DNA of 64,000 bases from Agrobacterium tumefaciens (GTDB taxonomy: Bacteria; Pseudomonadota; Alphaproteobacteria; Rhizobiales; Rhizobiaceae): contig CP048486.1 of assembly GCA_025560025.1 (NCBI GenBank), positions 2,050,001 to 2,114,000 on the forward strand, written 5' to 3'. The position numbers and the translations under genes were made by a program. The notes beneath the pieces were generated by a model. It did not search any database, was not told the origin of the DNA, and saw only the letters and a list, made by a program, of their open reading frames with translations. This document shows positions 1-9,089 of this stretch, in pieces (the stretch's first letter is position 1; each line of letters begins with the position of its first letter).

Positions 1-57
1 GAGGCGGCGCAAAACCTTGTCGACACCGGCACGCGGACCCTGCGCAAGCGCGGATGA
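1..57 (+). CDS. 3' end of an unidentified gene (partial)
   Basis: From the first base, frame 1 reads EAAQNLVDTGTRTLRKRG and then a TGA stop at 55-57. A hairpin follows directly, which fits the 3' end of a rightward gene that enters from outside the window. The fragment is too short to assign a family. The codons are GC-rich and plausible for this genome, but an open stretch of 18 codons could occur by chance. Confidence 0.35.
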   Translation, partial: EAAQNLVDTGTRTLRKRG

Positions 58-64
58 CGACGAG

Positions 65-118
65 GGGGCACCGCACGCGGCGTCGAAACCGCGCGGCGGT
101 GCCCCGATCCTGCCTTTT
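65..118 (+). terminator. Candidate terminator hairpin between converging genes
   Basis: A perfect 10-bp stem, GGGGCACCGC (65-74) pairing with GCGGTGCCCC (96-105), encloses a 21-base loop. A TTTT run lies at 115-118. It sits between the putative rightward gene fragment ending at 57 and the leftward luxR-type gene ending at 130, so it could stop transcription from either side. The T run favours the plus strand but is short and about 10 bases from the stem. Confidence 0.45.
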
Positions 119-129
119 AAATGCAGGTC

Positions 130-2874
130 CTATTCGCGTTCGGTCAGCTTGAGATGTTTGCTGACGGAGACGGCCATTCCGCGTCGGCTGACACCGAGCT
201 TGGCATAGATGTTCTTCAGATGGAATTTTACGGTTGCTTCCGAAAGGCCGAGATCGCGGGCCATTTCCTTGTTGCTTCGGCCTTCGGAGAGAAGTTTCAA
301 AACGGTGGTTTCCCGGCCGCTCAGAAGGCCTGCGGCGTGTGCTGCGCCATCTTCGTTGCCGCCCAGCGGCACGATGGTGCGTGGCTGGCGGCCAAGACCG
401 TGTCCGACAATGCGGCTCATGAATTCCACCGCATTCGGGCTGAACACCTTCAGCCCGAAGCGGCGCACGATGGCGCGCAACGTGGTGGCCAGTTCGTGGC
501 CCTCATCGGTAAAGAGCTGCGTCGCTTCGTGAGCGCGGGCAAGGGCGATGGCCGATTGCAGATAGGCGAAGGCCTGCTGCTGGCGGCCGGTTTTCCATGA
601 CGCCTGCACCGCCATGATCTCGGCCAGCATGCGATGATAGGCGCGGCCGGACGCCTTGGCGGAAAGGATCAGGGCTTCAAGCGTTTGCAGTGCCTGTGGC
701 GCCAGTCCCTGTGCAAGCGCCAGCCGGGCGGCTGCGATGTCAAAGTCATATGCCTCCCGCCACGTCCAGTTGTCGGGGCCGCCTGCCTCTTTGAGTGTTT
801 CCACCCGCTCCATCGCCTGCGTTGCCGATTCGATCATGCCGGCCCTGACGAGCAGGTCGACACGCATGATGCCGGCGGCGGTCTTCAACCGGGGCAGGTC
901 ACGCTCCACAGCCACCTCTTCGGCCTTGTCGATTGCCGCGGCGGCGGCATCGAAGCCGCTGACCTGAAGGCGGCTGCGGGCCAGCAGCCAGAACAGCCGC
1001 ATGAAGAGATCGACCCAGCTTTCGCCGCGGATCAGCGGCTCCACGCATTCCGTCAGCGTCTGCTCGACATGAAGCACCTCGCCCTGCTGATAGAGCACAT
1101 CGGCCGTTGCAAGGCGCACGATGGCGAGCAGGTTTCGATCCGTCCAGTGCACCCGTTCCACCAGTTCCTCGGCTTCCCGGCAAAATTGCAGGGCCGCGGA
1201 AAATTCTCCGGTCAGCGTGCTGACGAGGCCAAGGTGGATGAGCATGAAGACCTGGGCATAGGGCGTTTTTTCCTCGCGGTAATAGCCGAGAGCCTTGAGC
1301 GCCGCCCGGCGTGCCTCTTCGAGGTCGCCCGTGCGGGTGTAAATGATACAGAGATGGTTGAAGAGCCAGGCTAGCTCCCATGTGGCATGTGGCGGCAGGG
1401 CAGCGGCCGCCCGTTCCAGCCTTTGCGCCTCGGCCACGCTCATGCGGCGATCTTCGTAAACATCGATCAGGCTGTCGATATGGTCGAGCACGCTGCGGTC
1501 GACGACGGCAAGTGCGGCAGCGGACCATTCGCCGTTTTCTTTCAGAATGTCGAGCCGCTCGCGCCCGGCCGCCGCATTGCCGCGCTTGGAGAGCACCACG
1601 GCATAACAGACCATCAGGCCCGGCGAGGCATGCAGGATTTCCGGTGGAAAATTATCGATCAGATGCTCGAGCACCTGATGTCCCGCCCTGAGGAAAATAT
1701 CGACGCCGCCCGCCTTGCCGATAATTTCTTCCGCCATGTGGAAATCGCCGCTCTGGGCCGCGTGGGAAACCGCTCGTTCCAGATGGGCGCGCGTTGCGAA
1801 CCAGACGGCGGCCTGTCGATGCAGCGCCTTTTTCTCCGCGTCCGAAACGAATGCGGTGTCCCGTTCCAGGCAGGTGCGCAGCACGGGGTGCAGCGAAAGC
1901 CAGCCGTTCGCCCCGTTTTCTATGATGGGATGCATGGCCTCCAGCATCGCCAGATCTTCCTCGGGCAGGCTGGGCAGACCGAGATCGGATGCAAGATCGA
2001 GGCGAAATTCCGAAAAGGGCGACAAACGGCGCAATGTGGACAAAAGCGCCGGAGAAAGCCGGTTGATGACGGTTTCACGGACGTAATCGGTCAGGTCGTG
2101 GTGGGTGCCGGCAAGGAGCACACGGCGCTCCTCTTCCGTCGGGTTGCCGGTGACGATGCCGGCGGCGAGCTGCGCCAGCGCCGGCCAGCCGCGGGTGATC
2201 TCCATCAAAGGATCGACAAGCGCCGACATTGCGCCGCGTGACAGAAGCCGCCGCAGTTCGGATCGTCCGAATTCGAGTTCCCGGGCGGTCACTTCCGCCA
2301 GCACGCCGCGCGCCTTCAGCCGGGCAAGCGGCAATTGCGCGGGAGAGCAGGAGGAGCAGGCGATGCGCAGCGTATCCGGCGCGGCAAGGATGAGCCGCTC
2401 CAGCAGCCGGTGCTGGCCGCCCGTGTCGATTTCGTCGATATTATCGATGAAGAGAATGGTGAGGCCATCACGCCGCGCCACGGCTTCCATGGCGTCCATC
2501 AGCGCGTCCTGCATGTCCGCCATTGCGGCAAGGCCGAGTGACTGACGCAATTCGCCGACGAACCGTTCAGGAGAGGCGATGCCCGAAGCGTTAAGCCAGG
2601 AGCAATGGGAAACCGCCGTTTCCCGCAGGCCCGGCAAGGTAAGCGTGCCGTCCACCAGCCGCTCATAGGCCGCTTTCATCAGGGCGGTCTTGCCGAAACC
2701 GGGCGGCGCGCGCAGCACGACGATCTGCCTTGAAAGCCCCGCTGCCAGCTTCGAAAGCAGGTAGGGTCGCTCGATGCCTGAAAAAAGCATGCGGGGCGGG
2801 CTGAAGCGCAGCCCGGCACCGGTAAAGGTTCTGACGGCATGCGACGGCTTTTCACGCAAGACACGGCTCGGCAT
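130..2874 (-). CDS. MalT-like LuxR-family transcriptional regulator
   Basis: Large ATP-dependent activator of about 914 residues, the usual size for the MalT/LAL class. A P-loop APPGFGKT lies about 60 residues from the N-terminus, a long helical (TPR-like) middle region follows, and the C-terminus carries a LuxR helix-turn-helix (LSGRETTVLKLLSEG, then SNKEMARDLGLSEATVKFHL). The chosen ATG at 2874 has AGAGG just upstream. A TTG at 2895 preceded by AGGGG is a real alternative that would add seven residues. It lies about 90 bases after the second DUF917 gene on the same strand, at the distal end of the hydantoin-type operon, so it is the likely regulator of that operon. The inducer cannot be told from sequence. 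Confidence 0.9.
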   Translation of the reverse strand: MPSRVLREKPSHAVRTFTGAGLRFSPPRMLFSGIERPYLLSKLAAGLSRQIVVLRAPPGFGKTALMKAAYERLVDGTLTLPGLRETAVSHCSWLNASGIASPERFVGELRQSLGLAAMADMQDALMDAMEAVARRDGLTILFIDNIDEIDTGGQHRLLERLILAAPDTLRIACSSCSPAQLPLARLKARGVLAEVTARELEFGRSELRRLLSRGAMSALVDPLMEITRGWPALAQLAAGIVTGNPTEEERRVLLAGTHHDLTDYVRETVINRLSPALLSTLRRLSPFSEFRLDLASDLGLPSLPEEDLAMLEAMHPIIENGANGWLSLHPVLRTCLERDTAFVSDAEKKALHRQAAVWFATRAHLERAVSHAAQSGDFHMAEEIIGKAGGVDIFLRAGHQVLEHLIDNFPPEILHASPGLMVCYAVVLSKRGNAAAGRERLDILKENGEWSAAALAVVDRSVLDHIDSLIDVYEDRRMSVAEAQRLERAAAALPPHATWELAWLFNHLCIIYTRTGDLEEARRAALKALGYYREEKTPYAQVFMLIHLGLVSTLTGEFSAALQFCREAEELVERVHWTDRNLLAIVRLATADVLYQQGEVLHVEQTLTECVEPLIRGESWVDLFMRLFWLLARSRLQVSGFDAAAAAIDKAEEVAVERDLPRLKTAAGIMRVDLLVRAGMIESATQAMERVETLKEAGGPDNWTWREAYDFDIAAARLALAQGLAPQALQTLEALILSAKASGRAYHRMLAEIMAVQASWKTGRQQQAFAYLQSAIALARAHEATQLFTDEGHELATTLRAIVRRFGLKVFSPNAVEFMSRIVGHGLGRQPRTIVPLGGNEDGAAHAAGLLSGRETTVLKLLSEGRSNKEMARDLGLSEATVKFHLKNIYAKLGVSRRGMAVSVSKHLKLTERE

Positions 2875-2964
2875 CGGTCCTCTTTCGTCACTCAACGACC
2901 GGCCCCTGCCGGAGTGGCGTCCGGGAAGGGCGGGATATTATCAGTGCCCGATGCCGGGCATTCG

Positions 2965-4053
2965 TCAAGAGCCGAGTGGACGGTAGGCCTGCGTGAGGCC
3001 GAAGGCGCCGGGACCGAAGACAGCCAGCGCTTCCGGCGTGCGCATGATGGGCGGCACACGCACGGCAAGCACGTTCACACGCTGACCATAACGCAGCCTT
3101 TCTGTGGTGATGGCTTCGGCCGTATCGATGTCGAGCACGGTGATGAGATCGGGAACGATCGCCAGCACGCGTCCGCCTTCTTCCTCCGCCACGAGGTTTT
3201 CGTTCTGGATGCGGATTTTGACCTTCGGTTTCGAGGTGTCGAAGGGTTCGATGGTGGCGATCCCCACCGACCAGCCGTTTTCTTCCTTGCGGGCGACATC
3301 GCAGACCTTGCCGGAGGTGATGATTTCGGCATGGCCGTAATGCGTGCCCGCAAAAAAATCGACAAGCGCCGCGACCGCATCGAGATGCCCTGCGGCCGCC
3401 TCGCGCAGGGTCCGGCCAATGCCGATGGCGAGCGACATGGTTGCCGGCACCGAAACGCGTTTTGCCGTTTCGCCATCCATGCCGTAATTGACGATATAGG
3501 CCTGCCCGCCCATGCGGATGGTCACGCCACGGGCCAGCCACTCGGCCTTGGCGGCGTCTTCGGTCTCGATCAGCACGCGGTTGCCGCGTTCGTCGGCCAC
3601 CGCCACCGGGCTTGCCGGCACGCCGTAGACGTTGAAGGTTTCCATTTCAAGCTGCGGGAAGGCGCGGCCCATGCCGTCCGCATCGATGACGGGCACGCGC
3701 TTTTTGGCCGCCAGCACGATGGGTATCATGGAATTGATGCCGCCCGCCTCGAAGGGAATGATGGCGCCGACATCGATGCCGGTGTGATCCTCATAGGTTT
3801 CAAGCGCAAGGTCACCCTCCTCGCCGGAGGGAATTTTTTCGATGAGGATGGTGGGCGCTCCCATCGCGCCGCAGGCGACGACGGCTGCGCCATCGGGCAC
3901 CGCGTCGAGTGCGATCAGATCGACCGGCCCGTATTTTTCGATGGCAGCTTTGGCCAGAAGTTTGCCGATATAGGGATCGCCGCCGCCGCCGGTGCCGAGA
4001 ACGGCCGCGCCGACGGCCAGATCGTCTATGTCCTGCTCCGTGATGATTGCCAT
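2965..4053 (-). CDS. DUF917 family protein (second copy)
   Basis: A 362-residue protein of the DUF917 family, now linked to S-methyl thiohydantoin desulfurases. Visible family signatures are GTGGGGDPY near the N-terminus, MGAPT, EKIPSGEE, GGINS and VDADGMGRAFP followed by LEMETF. It is clearly paralogous to the gene just upstream, sharing all these blocks. GAGGAG lies ten bases before the ATG, and only one base separates it from the upstream stop, so the two are co-translated. With the adjacent hydantoinase-type protein and racemase it probably acts on a hydantoin-like or thiohydantoin-like ring. The exact substrate is inference. No signal peptide, so cytoplasmic. Confidence 0.88.
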   Translation of the reverse strand: MAIITEQDIDDLAVGAAVLGTGGGGDPYIGKLLAKAAIEKYGPVDLIALDAVPDGAAVVACGAMGAPTILIEKIPSGEEGDLALETYEDHTGIDVGAIIPFEAGGINSMIPIVLAAKKRVPVIDADGMGRAFPQLEMETFNVYGVPASPVAVADERGNRVLIETEDAAKAEWLARGVTIRMGGQAYIVNYGMDGETAKRVSVPATMSLAIGIGRTLREAAAGHLDAVAALVDFFAGTHYGHAEIITSGKVCDVARKEENGWSVGIATIEPFDTSKPKVKIRIQNENLVAEEEGGRVLAIVPDLITVLDIDTAEAITTERLRYGQRVNVLAVRVPPIMRTPEALAVFGPGAFGLTQAYRPLGS

Positions 4054-4054
4054 G

Positions 4055-5143
4055 TCAGTCGATCTCCTCGATGGAGGTAAAGGGTTCCTTCAGGCCGAAG
4101 CAGGCCGGGCCGAACACGTCGAGCGCTTCCGGGGTGCGCATGATCTCGGGCACGGAGACGGCGACAACGGTGACGCGCTGGCCGTAGCGCAGGTTTTCGC
4201 TGGTGATTGGCTCGGCGGTTTCCGTGTTCATGATCGAGATCAGGTCCGGCACGATGGCTCTTACCCGGCCATCCTGCCTGGCGATCAGGTTCTCGTTCTG
4301 GATTTCGATTTCCATCTGCGAGGTGAATGGCGCGACGGCTTCGATGCGGGCGCGGCCGATGGTGAAACCGGCTTTGGTTTCGCGCATCACATCTACGATC
4401 TTTCCCTTGAAGATGACGCGACCGTAACGGTAAAGCGTGGATGGCAGGAAACCGAGAAGCGCCTCGATGGGATTGATGTGATCCTCCTGCGCCTTGCGTA
4501 ACACCTTGCCGATGTGGATCGCCAGTGTCAGCGTATTGGGAATGGCCGTGCGCTTCACCTCCGCGCCGCTCATGGCATATTCCGCAATATAGGCGCAGCC
4601 GCCCATGCGAATGGCGACGGCGCGGGAGAGCCATTCCATCTGCCTGTTATCGACGGCTTCGATCAGCGCGCAATCGCCCCACTCGTTGCTCACCGCCATG
4701 GGGGAGCCGGATATGCCGTAAACGCCGAATGTCTCCATTTCCAGAAACGGAAAGGCGCGCCCCATGCCATCGGCATCGACGATGGGCAGACCGAGCCGGG
4801 CGCCGACGACCAGCGGAATGGTGGAATTGATGCCGCCTATCTCGATGGGCATGGTGTAGCCGGCTTTTTTGCCGAGCCGTTTCTCAAGGCGACGGAGCGA
4901 GAAGATGGCCTCTTCGCCGGACGGGATTTTCTCCACCAGCACGGTCGGCGCACCCATCATGGCTGTCGGGATGACGAGGCTGTCGTCCGGCAACTCGCTG
5001 GGGTCGATCAGCTCGACCTCGCAGCCTTCGTCCAGGCATTGCTGTACCATCATGCGCCCGACATAGGGATCGCCGCCGCCGCCGGTTCCGAGAAAAGCCG
5101 CGCCGACGGCAAGATCGGCAAGATGTTCGCGTGTGAGTTTCAT
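4055..5143 (-). CDS. DUF917 family protein (first copy)
   Basis: A 362-residue DUF917 protein with the same blocks as its downstream twin: GTGGGGDPY, MGAPT, EKIPSGEE, GGINS and VDADGMGRAFP. Two ATGs sit at 5149 and 5143. GAGG is only about one base from the first but eight bases from the second, so 5143 is preferred. It follows the hydantoinase-type gene by about 10 bases. The tandem pair may be a duplicated enzyme with divergent specificity or a heteromeric complex. The sequence does not decide between these. Confidence 0.88.
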   Translation of the reverse strand: MKLTREHLADLAVGAAFLGTGGGGDPYVGRMMVQQCLDEGCEVELIDPSELPDDSLVIPTAMMGAPTVLVEKIPSGEEAIFSLRRLEKRLGKKAGYTMPIEIGGINSTIPLVVGARLGLPIVDADGMGRAFPFLEMETFGVYGISGSPMAVSNEWGDCALIEAVDNRQMEWLSRAVAIRMGGCAYIAEYAMSGAEVKRTAIPNTLTLAIHIGKVLRKAQEDHINPIEALLGFLPSTLYRYGRVIFKGKIVDVMRETKAGFTIGRARIEAVAPFTSQMEIEIQNENLIARQDGRVRAIVPDLISIMNTETAEPITSENLRYGQRVTVVAVSVPEIMRTPEALDVFGPACFGLKEPFTSIEEID

Positions 5144-5153
5144 CGCCATGTCC

Positions 5154-6695
5154 TCAACCGATCACCAGGTCGCCAACCGCCTTGACGCGGATGCGGGTGG
5201 CGCTGCCGGGCAGATAGGCAAGCGGCACTTCCTCGATATCCATGATCTTGACGGAGGCGGCTGCCGCCCCTGCCTTCACCGCGCGTTCCGAAGCTTCGGC
5301 CTTTGCGCTTGCCAGAACGGCGTCACGCGAGGTGCCTTCCAGCGAGAAGATGCGGTCAACCTCGCCGCCCACCTGCGCGATCGCCGCGCCGATGGCATTG
5401 GCGACGGAGGCGTTTTGTGGCCTCAGAACCTTCGATGCCGAAGGCAGATCGCGCGAGACCAGAATGGAGCCGCCGCCCACCAGAATGACGGGAAGCGGAT
5501 CGGCGCTGGTCTTCATGCGATCCACGGCCTCATCGACCATGCGATGCATGGTTTCGAGCGCGTTTTCGATGGTTTGTGCAGGAATATGCGCAACGCGGGA
5601 GCGGTCGCCAATATCCTCCAGCCCGGCCGCCACCACGATATCCGTGGTTGTCAGCGTATCGCCGCCGAAAACCAGCGCCTTGCTGGTGATCTCGTAACCG
5701 ACGGAATCGGGACCGATGCGCTTACCCTCGTCACGCACCAGCGAGCCGCCACCAAGCCCGATTGCCAGCACGTCCGGCATGCGGAAATTGGTGCGTACAC
5801 CGCCAATATCGACGGCAACCGCCGATTCTCTGGGAAAACCGTGCACGAGCATGCCGACATCCGATGTCGTGCCGCCAATATCCACCACCATGGCTTCCTT
5901 GACACCGGCCAGCATCGCAGCGCCACGCATGGAATTGGTGGGACCGGAGGCGAAGGTAAGGACGGGATAACGCTCCACATAGTCGGGAGACATCAATGTT
6001 CCGTCGTTCTGGCTGATGAAAAAGGGCGCCTTGATGTCGAGCTCCTTCAGCGCGCTGCGGAAGGAGGAGACGACCTTGCGGGAAAGCTCGGCCAGCGAGG
6101 CATTCATGATCGAGGCGTTTTCACGCTCGAGGAAACCCACCCTGCCGATTTCGTGGCTGAGCGAGATGGCGATGTCGGGAACCGCATCGCGCAGGATTTC
6201 GGCGGCGCGAAGCTCCATTTCCGGCGTGACCGGCGAAAAAACCGAGGTGATGGCCGCCGTCTTCAGGCCGCGTTCGCGCACGGTGGCGGCAACCTCCATC
6301 AATCCCTTTTCGTCGAGAGGCGCGATGGTGCGCCCGTCGAATTCATGTCCGCCGCGCAGCATGAAGGTGTGGCGGCCAAGCGTGTCGGCAAGGTCCTTCG
6401 GCCAGTCGGTCAGCGGCGGCAGGCCCTTGGTGGCCGGCAGGCCGAGGCGGATGGCGGCGACTTCCAGCAGGCGCTTGCGCTCGACCACGGCATTGGTGAA
6501 ATGGGTCGTGCCGATCATCACCGCCTGAATTTGCGAGACGGATACGCCCGTCATGCCCAGAAGCTTGTTCAGCACCGCCACGATGCCCGAGCCGACATCG
6601 GCCGTTGTCGGGCTTTTGCAGGCGCCGGTGACCGCTGCCCCATCCATAAGGGCGGCGTCGGTATTCGTGCCACCCACATCAATGCCAATACGCAT
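5154..6695 (-). CDS. Hydantoinase/oxoprolinase family protein (HyuA-like)
   Basis: About 513 residues with the N-terminal actin-fold nucleotide motif GIDVGGTNTDAALMDG and the second phosphate motif VDIGGTTSDVGML, both typical of ATP-dependent hydantoinase A / 5-oxoprolinase subunits. The family hydrolyses cyclic imides or lactams with ATP. It is shorter than full HyuA (about 690), as is usual for members paired with DUF917 instead of a HyuB subunit. No hyuB gene is present here. The ATG at 6695 is preceded by AGGAGA with good spacing, whereas an upstream start at 6752 would add an uncharacteristic tail. It lies about 96 bases after the transporter ATPase in the same operon. Confidence 0.88.
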   Translation of the reverse strand: MRIGIDVGGTNTDAALMDGAAVTGACKSPTTADVGSGIVAVLNKLLGMTGVSVSQIQAVMIGTTHFTNAVVERKRLLEVAAIRLGLPATKGLPPLTDWPKDLADTLGRHTFMLRGGHEFDGRTIAPLDEKGLMEVAATVRERGLKTAAITSVFSPVTPEMELRAAEILRDAVPDIAISLSHEIGRVGFLERENASIMNASLAELSRKVVSSFRSALKELDIKAPFFISQNDGTLMSPDYVERYPVLTFASGPTNSMRGAAMLAGVKEAMVVDIGGTTSDVGMLVHGFPRESAVAVDIGGVRTNFRMPDVLAIGLGGGSLVRDEGKRIGPDSVGYEITSKALVFGGDTLTTTDIVVAAGLEDIGDRSRVAHIPAQTIENALETMHRMVDEAVDRMKTSADPLPVILVGGGSILVSRDLPSASKVLRPQNASVANAIGAAIAQVGGEVDRIFSLEGTSRDAVLASAKAEASERAVKAGAAAASVKIMDIEEVPLAYLPGSATRIRVKAVGDLVIG

Positions 6696-6791
6696 GTCTT
6701 TCTCCTGTCGATTGACAAGGGAAGGGCGCCTGCGCGGCTGCTCACCGCACATTGCATCCTTTCCCGATTTTCTGGTTCCGGTGGCCGGGTC

Positions 6792-7850
6792 TCAGGCCAC
6801 CAAGACTTCGGATCGTTCCGGGTCCCATGTCACGCCGATCGCCTGTCCGGGCGACAGCCTGGCGAGATGGGACTGGTTCTGCCGTTCGGCGACGATATCC
6901 TGCCCGCCGACCGAAAGATGGTAGCGGACAAGGGCGCCCTGATAGGTTTCCGAGACGACGGTTGCCGGAACGCCGGTGCCGGCCTCGCCGATGATGATGT
7001 TTTCCGGCCTGACGACGAGCTTGACGGCTTTGCCATCGGCAAAGTCTTCGGCGGGAACACGTGTCAACGCCACGGTGTCGCCGAAGCTGACCACCAGACT
7101 TTCGCCTTGGCGGCCCCTCACTGTGGCGTCGATGACATTCGACTGGCCGATGAAGGTGGTGACGAAAAGCGTCTTCGGCCTCTCGTAGATTTCCTGCGGC
7201 GTGCCCACCTGCTCAACTCTGGCTTTCTGCATCACGCCGATGCGGTCGGACATGGTGAGCGCCTCATCCTGATCGTGGGTCACGTAAACGGTGGTGATGC
7301 CGAGCTTCTTTTGCAGATCCTTGATCCAGTATTTCATTTCTTCCCGCAGCGATTTGTCGAGTGCCGAAAGCGGTTCATCGAGAAGCAGGATGCGCGGTTC
7401 GGTAACCAGCACGCGGGCAAGGGCCACACGCTGCTGCTCGCCACCGGAAAGCTGGCGCTGATAGCGGTTTTCATATCCCGCAAGGCCGACCTGGCGTAAT
7501 GCGAAGGCGACGGAGCGGTCGATTTCTTCCCTGGATTTCTTTCGCAGCTTCAGACCGAAGGCGATGTTTTCGGCCACGTTCATATGCGGGAAAATCGCAT
7601 AATTCTGGAAGACGATGCCGATGTCGCGCTTTTCGGGCGGCAGATAGGTGACGTCATCCGATCCGATCAGGATCTGCCCCGATGATGGGCGGATGAAGCC
7701 GGCGATCATGCGCAATGTCGTGGACTTGCCGCAGCCGGAAGGTCCCAGCAGCGAGAAGAATTCGCCCTGTTCTATATGCAGATCGATGCCCGCGACCGCG
7801 ACATTGTCGCCATAGGATTTGACGAGGCTTTTCAGTTGAATATCCGACAT
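6792..7850 (-). CDS. ABC transporter ATPase, spermidine/putrescine class
   Basis: A 352-residue importer ATPase. Walker [10 protein letters not shown] is at about residues 36-44, the Q-loop in FQNY follows, the signature LSGGEQQ is at about 134 and Walker B ILLLDEP at about 154-160, with the switch His in VTHDQ. The C-terminal 120 residues match the TOBE regulatory region of PotA/UgpC-like subunits. It energises the two permeases encoded upstream (9090-10831). The substrate is unknown; neighbouring ring-hydrolysing enzymes suggest a cyclic amide rather than a true polyamine. Confidence 0.93.
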   Translation of the reverse strand: MSDIQLKSLVKSYGDNVAVAGIDLHIEQGEFFSLLGPSGCGKSTTLRMIAGFIRPSSGQILIGSDDVTYLPPEKRDIGIVFQNYAIFPHMNVAENIAFGLKLRKKSREEIDRSVAFALRQVGLAGYENRYQRQLSGGEQQRVALARVLVTEPRILLLDEPLSALDKSLREEMKYWIKDLQKKLGITTVYVTHDQDEALTMSDRIGVMQKARVEQVGTPQEIYERPKTLFVTTFIGQSNVIDATVRGRQGESLVVSFGDTVALTRVPAEDFADGKAVKLVVRPENIIIGEAGTGVPATVVSETYQGALVRYHLSVGGQDIVAERQNQSHLARLSPGQAIGVTWDPERSEVLVA

Positions 7851-7921
7851 CGGCTTCCGTTGTCCTTTCCCTCTGGGACGTGGCCGGCGGAACCGGCCAC
7901 GACGTTCTGTGGGTGCGAGGG

Positions 7922-9025
7922 TCAGCCCGCGAAGATTTCGTTCACGGTCTCGACGATCTCGTCTTCGTTTTCGAGATAGGCTTTCCAGTCCGGCAGCCAG
8001 AAATCCTTGGTGGCGTCGGCGCTGTTGACGATGCCGGCCTTGACGAGATTATCCGGCAGGACGGCGTTGGAGACGGTGGGGCGCAGGTAGAATTCCTTGC
8101 CCATATTGGTCATGAAGGAGGGCTCCAGCGCCCGGTTGAGAAGCGCATAGGCAAGCTTCTTCTGCGTCGGCTCGGAATAGCGGCTGACCGTGTAGGTCTG
8201 GGTCAGGATCGGCTGCAGTTCCTTCCAGTACATGACGGCGAAGGGAGCGCCCTTGTCGCGGGCCTGCATGGGTTCGGCGTCGCTCTGCACCGCCATGACC
8301 ACCTCGCCGCGATCCATCAGCGTCTGCATGTTGCCGGTGAAATCCGAAATCTTGGCGGGCATCAATTCCTTCATCGCCTTGTAACCGGCATCGAGATCGT
8401 ACTGATCCTTGCCGAACAGCGAGCAGGCGACGAGGAAGAAGTCCATCTGCAGCGTGTTGGAGGTGATGTAGGTGCCGCGCTTGCCGGCGAATTCCGGCTT
8501 CCACATGTCCTTGAAGCTGGTCGGCGGCGGTGTGACGAGGTCGGTGCGATAGGCATGCACATACTGGTTGAAAGCCCAGGTGACGCCGACGCCGTTCGAG
8601 GTGGCAAATGGCCAGAGATTTTTGCCGTTTGGCACATTGGGAAGGATTTCGTCGATCGTATGGAAGAAATCGCCCGCCGCCGCCGTCTTGAACATTTCCG
8701 GCAGGTTCCAGTTGGTAATGTCGAGCGGCGGTTTCTTCGGCCCGTTGGCGACGAATTTGGGAAACCACGGCCAGGTGGAATCATATTCGATCTTGCAGTT
8801 GAAATCTTTCGCGAAGTCGGTCAGCAGATATTTATTGACCAGCTCGCCCCACGGGCCGCCCCATTCGCCTATCCGCAACACCGCCCCGCCGGCATCGAAG
8901 ACGGAGCCGTCATAGGTCACGTCCTGCGAGAAGGCATGGTTGATGTTGAAGAGCGGCAGAGTTGCTGCTGCGGCGCCGATCTTGAGAAGTTTGCGGCGGT
9001 TGGGATCGAATGTCATTCCAGTCAT
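7922..9025 (-). CDS. ABC transporter substrate-binding protein, PotD-like
   Basis: Periplasmic binding protein of the spermidine/putrescine and iron-type family, about 367 residues. The N-terminus has twin arginines followed by a hydrophobic stretch (RRKLLKIGAAAATLPLF), suggesting Tat export, with likely cleavage after HAFS or nearby. AAGGGG lies nine bases before the ATG at 9025 and only three before an in-frame ATG at 9031, so 9025 is favoured. Earlier starts would place coding sequence over the ribosome site. It is flanked by its permease and ATPase genes in the same operon. Confidence 0.9.
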   Translation of the reverse strand: MTGMTFDPNRRKLLKIGAAAATLPLFNINHAFSQDVTYDGSVFDAGGAVLRIGEWGGPWGELVNKYLLTDFAKDFNCKIEYDSTWPWFPKFVANGPKKPPLDITNWNLPEMFKTAAAGDFFHTIDEILPNVPNGKNLWPFATSNGVGVTWAFNQYVHAYRTDLVTPPPTSFKDMWKPEFAGKRGTYITSNTLQMDFFLVACSLFGKDQYDLDAGYKAMKELMPAKISDFTGNMQTLMDRGEVVMAVQSDAEPMQARDKGAPFAVMYWKELQPILTQTYTVSRYSEPTQKKLAYALLNRALEPSFMTNMGKEFYLRPTVSNAVLPDNLVKAGIVNSADATKDFWLPDWKAYLENEDEIVETVNEIFAG

Positions 9026-9089
9026 GTCCATGTTCCCCTTGTTTTTTGAACCTATGGATGCGGGCATTCATTAAATGTCCGGCGGTGCT

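Noticed and set aside
2839..7499. Long open frames on the plus strand opposite the DUF917 and hydantoinase genes (413 and 788 codons)
   Set aside because: They mirror the GC-rich codon pattern of the genes on the minus strand, are rich in His/Gly/Arg/Asp, have no domain and no ribosome site.
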